A DNA stretch of 22,843 nt from M3007 sp044224705. GTDB lineage: Bacteria > Bacteroidota > Bacteroidia > Chitinophagales > Saprospiraceae. Positions 1 to 6,905 of this stretch are shown here, piece after piece (position 1 is the stretch's first letter; the number at the start of each line of letters is the position of its first letter). The notes below the pieces were generated by a model, which saw only the letters and a list, made by a program, of their open reading frames with translations, ran no database searches and was not told where the DNA came from. The position numbers and the translations under genes are program-made. Where the stretch lies: positions 1 through 22,843 of the forward strand of contig JBGAJY010000076.1 in assembly GCA_044224705.1 (NCBI GenBank), given 5' to 3'.

Positions 1-23
1 CCAACCTGGAGGTTGGCGCTACA
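1..23. repeat. Partial palindromic repeat cut by the window edge
   Basis: CCAACC-TGGA-GGTTGG at 1-16 is a perfect 6-bp hairpin, followed by GCGCTACA. The window probably starts inside the left arm, and a full copy would begin TGTAGCGC; this is inferred, because the left flank is not visible. The TAG stop of the VIT-family gene (19-21, minus strand) lies in the right arm. It resembles short REP-like palindromes scattered in bacterial genomes, and may also act as a terminator for that gene. Confidence 0.5.
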
Positions 24-711
24 GAAGGCTCGCAATAAAGAAAGCCGCACCCGCCGCCAAAGCGCCGATGAGCATCACCCGAAGCGCCCCGCCCAAAGGC
101 GGCTGTCCCGTCACTTTGCTTTTGAAATAGCCAAAAATAAACAGGCATGCCAGCGTGGCCAGCGCCGAAATCTTCAACCCTTCCACCGGCGTTTCCGTGA
201 AAAAATAAGGCAGCAACGGAATGACCCCGCCGACGATGTAGGATAATCCGATCGTCAGGGCGCTTTTAGTGGCGCGGCGAGGGTCGGGGGCTTCGAGGCC
301 CAATTCGAAGCGCATCATGAAATGGACCCATTTATCCTTGTCCTGCGCCAGCTCATCGGCGATGAGGTGCTGGCTTTCCGGGCTGAGTCCGTATTCGGCA
401 AACACTTCGCGTACTTCTTGTTTTTCGCGTTCCGGCACTCGGTCCACTTCTTCATATTCCCGGCGGAGCTCGGAGCTGTAATGATCCATCTCGGTTTTGC
501 CGGCCAGGTAGCCACCCAGACCCATCGCGATGGATCCGGCGATGATTTCCGCCAAACCAGCGGTGGTGACGATAGAATTGCTGGCCACCGCACCACTGAT
601 GCCGGCTGCCAGTGCGAAAGGCACCGTGAGGCCGTCGGACATGCCGATGACGATGTCGGTGATAAAATCTGAACTTTTGAGATGGGCTTCGTGATGTAAA
701 TGGATGTCCAT
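19..711 (-). CDS. VIT1/CCC1-family membrane protein (putative Fe/Mn transporter)
   Basis: A 230-residue protein of the VIT1/CCC1 (vacuolar iron transporter) family, inner-membrane proteins that move Fe(II) or Mn(II) out of the cytoplasm. What is seen: a cytosolic His-containing N-terminus (MDIHLHHEAH), a first helix with the family-like segment SDGLTVPFALAAG, a second helix running into GGYLAGKTEMD, then a charged, Glu-rich stretch (about residues 78-130) where family members bind metal, and three further hydrophobic helices (about 150-230). The length is normal for the family and the ATG start is unambiguous. It is divergent from the P-type ATPase, with a 142-base shared upstream region, so a common metal response is plausible but not shown. 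Substrate is inferred from family only. Confidence 0.85.
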   Translation of the reverse strand: MDIHLHHEAHLKSSDFITDIVIGMSDGLTVPFALAAGISGAVASNSIVTTAGLAEIIAGSIAMGLGGYLAGKTEMDHYSSELRREYEEVDRVPEREKQEVREVFAEYGLSPESQHLIADELAQDKDKWVHFMMRFELGLEAPDPRRATKSALTIGLSYIVGGVIPLLPYFFTETPVEGLKISALATLACLFIFGYFKSKVTGQPPLGGALRVMLIGALAAGAAFFIASLL

Positions 712-853
712 GGAAAATAAATTTGAATCAAACCGACCCGTTACAGACCGGCCTCCACTTTGTGGAGCGCCAAAGCGCTGCGGGCAAAATTCGTTTTCCT
801 GATTAAACTTTTTCCTTTGCAGGCGCTTTTCTCTTTTAGAAAATCAAATCCAC
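712..853. promoter_or_regulatory. Divergent intergenic region with two small hairpins
   Basis: Shared upstream region of the VIT-family gene (-) and the P-type ATPase (+). It holds two perfect adjacent inverted repeats: CTCCAC-TTT-GTGGAG (753-767) and AGCGC-CAAA-GCGCT (766-779). TAAATTTG at 718-725 matches the Bacteroidota -7 consensus TAnnTTTG on the plus strand, but no -33 TTG sits at a useful distance and it would give a leader of about 125 bases. The hairpins would lie in that leader. Function is inferred only. Confidence 0.3.
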
Positions 854-2815
854 ATGTCACAGGAATGCTGTCACGACGAGTCTGATGCCCTCCATGCCCA
901 CGAGGAGCATGACCATGACCATGGCACGGAAACCTCCGGCTGGCAGCAATGGCTGCCGCCAGGCATTTCCGCAGTATTCCTGTTGGTCGGATTGGCACTG
1001 GATTATTTCAATTTTACCTGGTTCGATGTTCCCTTTTTCCGGCTTCTCTGGTACCTCGCGGCTTACCTGCCGGTGGGTTGGCCGGTGTGGCGTCAGGCGC
1101 TGAATACCATGCGCAAAGGTGAAGTGTTCAGCGAGTTTTTCCTGATGGGCATCGCCACAGCCGGGGCTTTTTACCTCGGCCAGTACGCCGAAGGCGTGGC
1201 CGTGATGTTGTTTTACGCCGTCGGCGAAGCCTTTCAGCATGCCGCCGTACACCGCGCCAAACGCGGCATCAGCGCCCTGCTCGACGTGCGCCCCGCCCAG
1301 GTGAACGTGCTGCGCGACGGGCATTTTGTCGCGACAAAACCCGCGGCCGTAGCCATCGGCGAAACCATCCGCCTGCGCCCCGGCGAACGCGCGGCCCTCG
1401 ACAGCATCCTGCTCGGCGCTACCGAAGCGGCTTTCGATACCGCCGCGCTCACGGGAGAAAGTCTGCCGCGCATCGTTCAGCCCGGAGATACTGTGCTGGC
1501 GGGCAGCATCGCCCTCGACCGGCTCGTGGAACTGCGGAGCACCCGGCCGTATGGAGAAAGCACCCTGGCGCGCATTCTGCACCTGGTACAGCACGCTACG
1601 CAGCGCAAAGCGCAAACCGAGCAATTTATCCGGCGTTTTGCGCGCATTTATACGCCCATCGTATGCGGACTGGCGGCGCTGATCGTGGCGCTGCCGGCTT
1701 TTTTTGCGAAGCCGTATGTTTTTGATCAATGGTTGTACCGGGCCCTGGTATTTCTGGTCATTTCCTGTCCCTGCGCCCTGGTCATCTCCATCCCGCTGGG
1801 TTATTTCGGGGGCATCGGTGCGGCGTCGCGGCATGGTATTTTGTTCAAAGGCTCCAATTTCCTCGACCTCATGACGCGTTTAAATACGCTTGTGACCGAT
1901 AAAACCGGCACCCTCACGGAAGGCGTTTTTGCCGTGCGCGACTTCCGCGTCGTTGAAAATGGTTTTTCGGAAAAAGAAATATTGCAGTGGACTGCCTCGC
2001 TGGAATCGGCGTCCAACCACCCTGTGGCCCGCGCGCTGCTGCGGTTTGCCGAAAACCAAAATACCACCTTGGCCAAACCCCAAAACGTTGAAGAACTGAG
2101 CGGGCTGGGCTTGAAAGGACTGGTCGGCGGCAAAGCCTTGCTGGTCGGCAATCAAAAACTGATGGACCGCTTCGGCGTCAACGGCTTCACTCCCCCGCCC
2201 TCCGATGCCGGCGCCTTGCAGGTGCTGGTAGCCGTAGACGGCCATATCGCGGGCTTTTTCGAAGCTTCCGACGCCCTGAAACCTGACGCCCCGGCAGCCA
2301 TCCGGCGGCTGCGGCAATTGGGCATCCGGCAGATCGTCATGCTTTCCGGCGACCGCCCCGACATCGTCGGGAGCATCGGCAAGGAACTGGAGCTCGACGC
2401 CGCCTACGGCGCCTTGCTGCCCGAAGAAAAAGTGCAAAAAATCGAAGCCCTCCGGCTCGACCCCACAGTGCGGCTCGCCTTTGCCGGCGACGGCCTGAAC
2501 GACGCCCCGGCCCTCGCCCTGGCCGACGTCGGCATCGCCATGGGCGGCCTCGGCTCCGATGCAGCCATCGAAACCGCCGATGTGGTGATCCAGACCGACC
2601 AGCCCTCCAAAATCGCCACCGCTATCGACATCGCACAGGCGACCCGAAGGGTGGTTTGGCAAAACATCGGCCTGGCTTTTGCCGTAAAAGCCCTCGTGCT
2701 CGCCCTCGGCGCCGGCGGGCTCGCCACCATGTGGGAAGCCGTGATCGCCGATGTCGGCGTGGCGCTGCTGGCGATTTTGAATGCCGTGCGGATCCAGCGG
2801 ATGAGGTTTGAATAG
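854..2815 (+). CDS. Heavy-metal translocating P-type ATPase (Zn/Cd/Co/Pb type)
   Basis: A 653-residue P1B-type ATPase that would use ATP to export soft divalent metals across the inner membrane. Visible motifs: actuator TGES at 200-203, the transmembrane metal-binding CPC at 305-307, phosphorylated Asp349 in DKTGTLT, the nucleotide-binding HP pair at 389-390, and the hinge GDGLNDAP around Asp546. The CPC motif, and the segment linking it to DKTGT, resemble ZntA/CadA-type Zn/Cd/Pb exporters more than the CopA copper pumps. There is no N-terminal heavy-metal-associated domain (no GMTCxxC). Instead the first 30 residues are rich in His, Asp, Glu and two Cys (CCHDES, then HAHEEHDHDHG), a likely metal-sensing tail. 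It is divergent from the VIT-family gene and convergent with the TonB receptor. Exact metal is not determinable here. Confidence 0.93.
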   Translation: MSQECCHDESDALHAHEEHDHDHGTETSGWQQWLPPGISAVFLLVGLALDYFNFTWFDVPFFRLLWYLAAYLPVGWPVWRQALNTMRKGEVFSEFFLMGIATAGAFYLGQYAEGVAVMLFYAVGEAFQHAAVHRAKRGISALLDVRPAQVNVLRDGHFVATKPAAVAIGETIRLRPGERAALDSILLGATEAAFDTAALTGESLPRIVQPGDTVLAGSIALDRLVELRSTRPYGESTLARILHLVQHATQRKAQTEQFIRRFARIYTPIVCGLAALIVALPAFFAKPYVFDQWLYRALVFLVISCPCALVISIPLGYFGGIGAASRHGILFKGSNFLDLMTRLNTLVTDKTGTLTEGVFAVRDFRVVENGFSEKEILQWTASLESASNHPVARALLRFAENQNTTLAKPQNVEELSGLGLKGLVGGKALLVGNQKLMDRFGVNGFTPPPSDAGALQVLVAVDGHIAGFFEASDALKPDAPAAIRRLRQLGIRQIVMLSGDRPDIVGSIGKELELDAAYGALLPEEKVQKIEALRLDPTVRLAFAGDGLNDAPALALADVGIAMGGLGSDAAIETADVVIQTDQPSKIATAIDIAQATRRVVWQNIGLAFAVKALVLALGAGGLATMWEAVIADVGVALLAILNAVRIQRMRFE

Positions 2816-2957
2816 TTGAGGATTTGAGGATTTGAGGATTTGAGGATTTGAATACGCGATACTGCAAAAGCAGGTCACAGAACGCGTATTCAAATCCTCA
2901 AATCCTCAAATCTTCAAATCCTCAAATCCTCAAATCCTCAACAAATCAAATCCTCAA
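2816..2957. repeat. Long inverted repeat built of octamer tandem repeats
   Basis: Arms 2816-2858 and 2883-2925 (43 bp) pair with one mismatch. The left arm is about four copies of the octamer GAGGATTT followed by a unique inner stem GAATACGCG; the right arm is the complement, with about two extra octamers running on to about 2957. The 24-base loop contains its own hairpin, CTGC-AAAA-GCAG (2862-2873). It sits between two convergent genes, starts right after the ATPase stop, and its outer octamers supply the TGA stop of the TonB receptor (2954-2956). A bidirectional terminator role is the simplest reading. Confidence 0.85.
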
Positions 2958-5365
2958 ACTTTCCACACCAACGGCACCAGCACCTTCAAACTCACATTCC
3001 GGCCCATGTTGAACACACCCGTCCGGCCCGTGGCAGGGTTTTCCGGCGCATATTTCAGACGGCTGAGGTGCGACTGGTATGCCCTGTCCAGCAGGTTGTC
3101 GGCTATGACGTACAGCTTGCAGATTTCCTGACCGCGAGGGCTGAAAAAACTCCCGCCGAAACCGGCCGTCATCAGAAAATAGCCCGATGTGGGTGTTTCC
3201 GTGCCGAATGCGGCGTAATAGTGATTCTGGTCAAAAGTGTACGCGCCTTCCACGAAAACGAAGCCGTTGCGGATCGTTTTGTTGACATTTTTAAAATCGC
3301 CGCGCAGTTCGGAGCGCAATTGTGTGGCCGGAATAAAAGGCAGGTAACGGCTGCTGTCGGGTTGGTTGCGTTGGACGCCGGTGACCCACGAAAGCGAGTT
3401 TTCGAAATGCAGCCAGTCCAGCGGGTGTGGATGGAGGTCGAGCGTGAATTCGCCGCCGGCGAGAAAGGCATTGCCTTGAACAAACTTGAAACTTGGCACA
3501 GGATCGGCCGGGTTCACGATACTGTCGCCGCCCATGATACTGTTCAGTTTTTCCGCGAAAATGTAATTGTCGATTTGATTGTAAAACAGGCTCAGCTCGG
3601 TGGTCAGGTGTTTGCTGTTGAAAAACAGCCCCAGGTCAGTTTGCAAGCTGTATTCCGGCTTCAAACGACTGTTGCCGATCTCATAGCGCAGCGTGCCTTC
3701 GTGTACGCCGTTTGAGCCCGTTTCGGCGATGTTGGGCGCCCGGAAGCCGCGGGCCAGGTTCAGTTTTGCCGTGAATTGACGGTTGAAATTGAAGGCGCCG
3801 CCGAGGCTGCCCGTCACGCCGGAATAGTTGGCGGAAAAGCCCTGGAATTTGACGTCCTCGGTGGGCGTTTCAGTCAGTTCGCCGTTGACGTCAAAATACA
3901 AGGCGTCGGCGCTCAGGTGGCGGTGATCGTAACGCAGACCTCCGGAAAGGTTGAGTTGTCCTATTTTCCAATCGGAAACGGCGTACAGGCCGCCGTCAAA
4001 CAACTGATACGCCGGCACGAGGGCTTCGGCGCCTTTGTTCCGGTTGCGCTGCGCCATGCCGTTGAGTCCGACCGTCGCGTGCCAGCCATTTTTTTCCGGC
4101 AAAATGACCTTGACGTCGTAGTTCCAGGTGTTCAGCAGGAAGGCCAATCCGGCCTCGGAGGGATCGAGCGGGTTGCCGAATTCCTCGCGTTTGTTCCGCT
4201 GAAAACCCGTTGAAAGCACCAGGTTCGATTTTCCAAGGTACCAGCTCGTCGTATTCGACAGCCTGTTGTGACCGATCGACTGCCGCGGAATGTGCAGGCC
4301 GTAACCTTTCAGGTCGTTGCCTGTGGCGCTCTGTTCCGCCACGGTCGAATCGTTCAGGGCCACCAGTTGAATAAAGTGTCCCAGGCTGTCGCGGTCGCCC
4401 TCCACGAGCCCGATTTCCTGATTAAAGCTGCTGAAATGGAAGTGTGAAAATCCCCAGTTTTTATTCCATCCGAAGTAGCCGTTCAGGTTCATTTCATTAA
4501 AACCGGAATTCCACACGCGCTTGTCGTAGCGGTTTTGGTAGTTGCCGGACTGCCGGGCGCTGCCGCGCAGCAGCCAGTTGAAGCCGCCGATGTTGCCGCT
4601 ATTAGCCAGAGAGGCGCCCATGAGTTGGTTGTTGGTCTGGTAGTTCAGGGTTGCGGAGCCGTGTATTTCGCCTTCCGGCAAGGGGCTCGGCGGCAAAAAA
4701 TTGACCACGCCGGCCAGGGCATCGGACCCGTAGATGAGGCTGCCCGGGCCTTTGAGCACCTCCACGCGGTCAACCGAAAACTCATCGATTTCGATGCCGT
4801 GCTCGTCGCCCCATTGCTGACCTTCCTGCCGGATACCGTTGTACAACACGATGATCCGATTGTAGCCGAGGCCCCGGATGACCGGTTTGGAAATACCCGA
4901 GCCCGTGGTGATTTGCGCGAGGCCGGGCTTTTTGGCGATGGCGTCTATGAGATTGGTCGAATTGACCTGAGTGAGCGAGAGGTTGTCGATAGTGGCGACC
5001 GGCACGGGGTGCTCGCGGAGTTCGGTGGCGTGCGTGGTGCCCGTGACGACCACTTCGTTGACCTCCGTCACGGCATCCTCCAGTCGGAAATTATGGACGG
5101 TTGCGCCGTTTACCTGGACGCGTTGCGTCAGGGTTTGATAACCAAGGTATTGCACTTCCACGAGGAAGGTACCCGAAGGCAGGTTGTTGAACTGAAAATG
5201 CCCGCTCGCGTCGGTGGCGGCGCTTTGTTTCAGGTCGCTCATGGAAATGCGCACGCCGGCCAGCAATTCGCCGGTGCGCTGGTCCGACACGGTACCGCTC
5301 AGGGTATTTTGTGCCCAAACAGGAATAGTCAGCAGCGAGAAGGCTGCCAGTATATAGGATCTCAT
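2954..5365 (-). CDS. TonB-dependent outer-membrane receptor, possibly for a metal
   Basis: An 803-residue TonB-dependent receptor for energy-driven uptake across the outer membrane. It has a signal peptide (MRSYILAAFSLLTIPVWA, cleavage before Gln19), a carboxypeptidase-regulatory-like domain (about 20-105: GTVSDQRTGELLAGVRI ... VQYLGYQT), a plug domain (about 110-225, with KPVIRGLGYNRI and VEVLKGPGSLIYGSDALAG), then a beta-barrel ending in DNLLDRAYQSHLS ... GRNVSLKVLVPL. The C-terminal stretch with DHLSR/SHLSR-like and GRN motifs recalls ZnuD-type zinc receptors and their Bacteroidota relatives. The neighbouring metal exporter and the His/Cys-rich small protein upstream support a metal substrate, but this is inference; heme or a siderophore cannot be excluded. 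The ATG at 5365 is supported by the signal peptide. Confidence 0.9.
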   Translation of the reverse strand: MRSYILAAFSLLTIPVWAQNTLSGTVSDQRTGELLAGVRISMSDLKQSAATDASGHFQFNNLPSGTFLVEVQYLGYQTLTQRVQVNGATVHNFRLEDAVTEVNEVVVTGTTHATELREHPVPVATIDNLSLTQVNSTNLIDAIAKKPGLAQITTGSGISKPVIRGLGYNRIIVLYNGIRQEGQQWGDEHGIEIDEFSVDRVEVLKGPGSLIYGSDALAGVVNFLPPSPLPEGEIHGSATLNYQTNNQLMGASLANSGNIGGFNWLLRGSARQSGNYQNRYDKRVWNSGFNEMNLNGYFGWNKNWGFSHFHFSSFNQEIGLVEGDRDSLGHFIQLVALNDSTVAEQSATGNDLKGYGLHIPRQSIGHNRLSNTTSWYLGKSNLVLSTGFQRNKREEFGNPLDPSEAGLAFLLNTWNYDVKVILPEKNGWHATVGLNGMAQRNRNKGAEALVPAYQLFDGGLYAVSDWKIGQLNLSGGLRYDHRHLSADALYFDVNGELTETPTEDVKFQGFSANYSGVTGSLGGAFNFNRQFTAKLNLARGFRAPNIAETGSNGVHEGTLRYEIGNSRLKPEYSLQTDLGLFFNSKHLTTELSLFYNQIDNYIFAEKLNSIMGGDSIVNPADPVPSFKFVQGNAFLAGGEFTLDLHPHPLDWLHFENSLSWVTGVQRNQPDSSRYLPFIPATQLRSELRGDFKNVNKTIRNGFVFVEGAYTFDQNHYYAAFGTETPTSGYFLMTAGFGGSFFSPRGQEICKLYVIADNLLDRAYQSHLSRLKYAPENPATGRTGVFNMGRNVSLKVLVPLVWKV

Positions 5366-5424
5366 GAAAAGAGTGAATTGGGAGTGAAGAGAAGGGAGAT
5401 GCAGCCGGGAAGGCCGGGCTTGAT

Positions 5425-5555
5425 ATAAGAGATTTGATTACAGGAGATTTGATTTTTGAATTGAAGAGGCGGTTGTGACGCTCTCTTGAAGTCTCCGCCT
5501 GCTCAGGTCGACCATCAAAATCAAAAATCCGATCTCGTGTAATCTTAAATCTTAT
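5425..5555. repeat. Imperfect long inverted repeat between the small protein and the TonB receptor
   Basis: Left arm about 5425-5463 and right arm about 5515-5555 pair imperfectly (roughly three quarters of positions by eye), sharing blocks such as ATAAGA, GATTACA, GAGAT and GATTTTTGA. An inner stem AGGCGG (5467-5472) / CCGCCT (5495-5500) pairs as well. The left arm is two copies of GAGATTTGATT with different tails. The TAA stop of the upstream small gene (5545-5547) lies in the right arm. Unlike the other elements it separates two co-directional genes, so it could attenuate read-through into the receptor. Confidence 0.55.
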
Positions 5556-5919
5556 TTCGAAGACACGGTGGCCCTCTTCGGAAAACCGTGTCTTTCAGGG
5601 AGTTCTCTTCGGCTTCCTGAAAAAAAACCGTGACGGAATCGTGCCTGGGCGCGGGGCTGCTGAGCAGCGCCGTGATAGAGATCAGCTCGGGTACTGCGAA
5701 TCCAAAATCGCACACCGGGCAGTCCTCCACGGCATAGCGCATGTCGTGCAGGTGGGTTTTTCCCGGATGTTCGTCGTGGAAGGCCGTGCAGGCCAGGCGG
5801 TTGTGCGCATGTTGGTGGTGCAAAACGACGCCGTGGACCGTTCGCAGCAGCCAGGCTGCGGCGAAGAGCAGAACCAGCAGCAGGGCGGTTCTTTTTTGAA
5901 AAGCGGGTGGTCGTTGCAC
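5545..5919 (-). CDS. Small His/Cys-rich membrane-anchored protein, probable partner of the TonB receptor
   Basis: A 124-residue protein with one N-terminal hydrophobic segment (about 11-26, signal anchor or signal peptide) and then a metal-ligand-rich region: H34, H35, H37, H39, C44, H48, H51, H56, H58 and a CPVC pair at 67-70 in the context EDCPVCDF. The C-terminal 50 residues have no obvious motif. Short proteins with clustered His and a CxxC followed by an aromatic residue are often found beside TonB receptors in Bacteroidota; I recognise the type but cannot name a characterised function. Periplasmic metal capture or sensing is an inference. It starts with GTG (no earlier ATG in frame), 23 bases after a TAnnTTTG promoter element, and reads toward the receptor gene. 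Confidence 0.75.
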   Translation of the reverse strand: MQRPPAFQKRTALLLVLLFAAAWLLRTVHGVVLHHQHAHNRLACTAFHDEHPGKTHLHDMRYAVEDCPVCDFGFAVPELISITALLSSPAPRHDSVTVFFQEAEENSLKDTVFRRGPPCLRNKI

Positions 5920-5942
5920 GGTGGATAGCCCGGGAGGGCAGG

Positions 5943-5950
5943 CAAAATTA
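5943..5950 (-). promoter_or_regulatory. Bacteroidota -7 element for the His/Cys-rich protein
   Basis: On the minus strand this reads TAATTTTG, a perfect match to TAnnTTTG. It lies 23 bases upstream of the GTG start at 5919, giving a predicted leader of about 18 bases. No -33 TTG is seen at about 21 bp. It supports the GTG start and a transcript that could include the TonB receptor. Confidence 0.5.
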
Positions 5951-6049
5951 ACACGCAGCCAGCCGGTTTGGTTGGTGAGCGGGCAAATTTCAGCACAAAA
6001 ACGACGAAACCCGGCCCTGAGTATCAGGAGCCGGGTTTCGGTGCAGGCG

Positions 6050-6394
6050 TTATTCCTCTGCGGGGAGTTTTGATTTTACAGCGCGTGCGGGGCGGTTACC
6101 GCCTATTTTTTCTTTATGGCGCACCAATTGACGGCGAAGGGAATCGAGTGAGGCGTCAATGGCGGATTCGAAGGTTTGGCTGGCTTTGCGGTCCACCAGG
6201 GTTCCTCCGGGAACGCGAAGGCGGATTTCAGTGATTTTTTCGTGGACTTTTCCGCCCGTGTCCTGCAGTTTCAGGTAAACTTCGGCGTTATGGATCCAGG
6301 TGGACATTTTGTCAAGACGGCTGAGTTTCTTCTCGATGTACGCTACAAGTTTCGCATCGACCTGAAAGTGCAAGGATTGCACACTGAGATTCAT
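6050..6394 (-). CDS. hpf: Short-form ribosome hibernation promoting factor (HPF/RaiA family)
   Basis: A 114-residue protein of the HPF/RaiA (YfiA) family, which binds the decoding site of the 30S subunit and stabilises inactive ribosomes in stationary phase. The sequence shows the typical start (MNLSVQSLHFQVDAKLVAYIEKKLSRLDK), the strand segment EVYLKLQD, and the basic second helix region DASLDSLRRQLVRHKEK. It ends soon after the fold, so it lacks the C-terminal dimerisation domain of long-form HPF. ATG codons at 6397 and 6394 are both possible; 6394 matches the usual family N-terminus. An in-frame GTG at 6403 is less likely. It is a single gene with no obvious operon partner; no perfect -7 element was found upstream. 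Confidence 0.88.
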   Translation of the reverse strand: MNLSVQSLHFQVDAKLVAYIEKKLSRLDKMSTWIHNAEVYLKLQDTGGKVHEKITEIRLRVPGGTLVDRKASQTFESAIDASLDSLRRQLVRHKEKIGGNRPARAVKSKLPAEE

Positions 6395-6905
6395 CATAAA
6401 CACACAAATTTTGTAAGGTGAACAATTTGGTCGCAGTCAGAAGGCAGTTCGGCGGGTATAGGTAAGGGCATAAAAAACGGCAACGGAAGCCGTCGTGGGA
6501 CGTTGAATGACGTTCTGAAAATAACCGTTAAAGGAGCGGTATGTTTCATAGTGCCGGCTTCCGATTGCCGCGGATATCTTGTTTTGGTCAGGGCGGCCGG
6601 ATGAACAGGAGACGCTGAAAACGGCCCCCTTATTTTCCGGACTGTCAATTTTACCGGGTCTTTAATTTTTGTGCAAACTTTTTAACAAGAATTTCTTAAA
6701 AAACTATGATTTAAAAATTTTTGACTCAATAATGACACTAAATCAAATATTAATTTTTTTAATTGTCGGCATTACCAATAAAAATGAAAAGAAAAATTAA
6801 CTGAATATATTCCCCTTCTTAAACACCAAACCTTGCTTGGCCAACGGGTAAAATCGCAGTACAAATGTCCGATCTTTGCCCTGCACTGCTCAAACACAAT
6901 TTGCC
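6395..6905. other. Gene-free region with an AT-rich core
   Basis: About 510 bases between the divergent hpf (-) and aldehyde dehydrogenase (+) genes. The open frame at 6394-6648 (minus) has no recognisable domain and a Pro/Arg-rich composition typical of chance frames. From about 6655 to 6830 the sequence turns strongly AT-rich with A and T runs, in clear contrast to the GC-rich surroundings. GATCTTTG at 6871-6878 is a one-mismatch -7 element for the dehydrogenase. CAAATATT near 6742 is a one-mismatch element pointing at hpf. No RNA gene was recognised, though an unrecognised small RNA cannot be excluded. Confidence 0.5.

Noticed and set aside
2816..2957. CRISPR-like array
   Set aside because: The repeated units are 8-bp direct tandem words without spacers and form an inverted repeat, not a repeat-spacer array; no cas gene is present.
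6394..6648. 84-codon minus-strand frame upstream of hpf
   Set aside because: No domain, Pro/Arg-rich chance composition, and no promoter element; not supported as a leader peptide.
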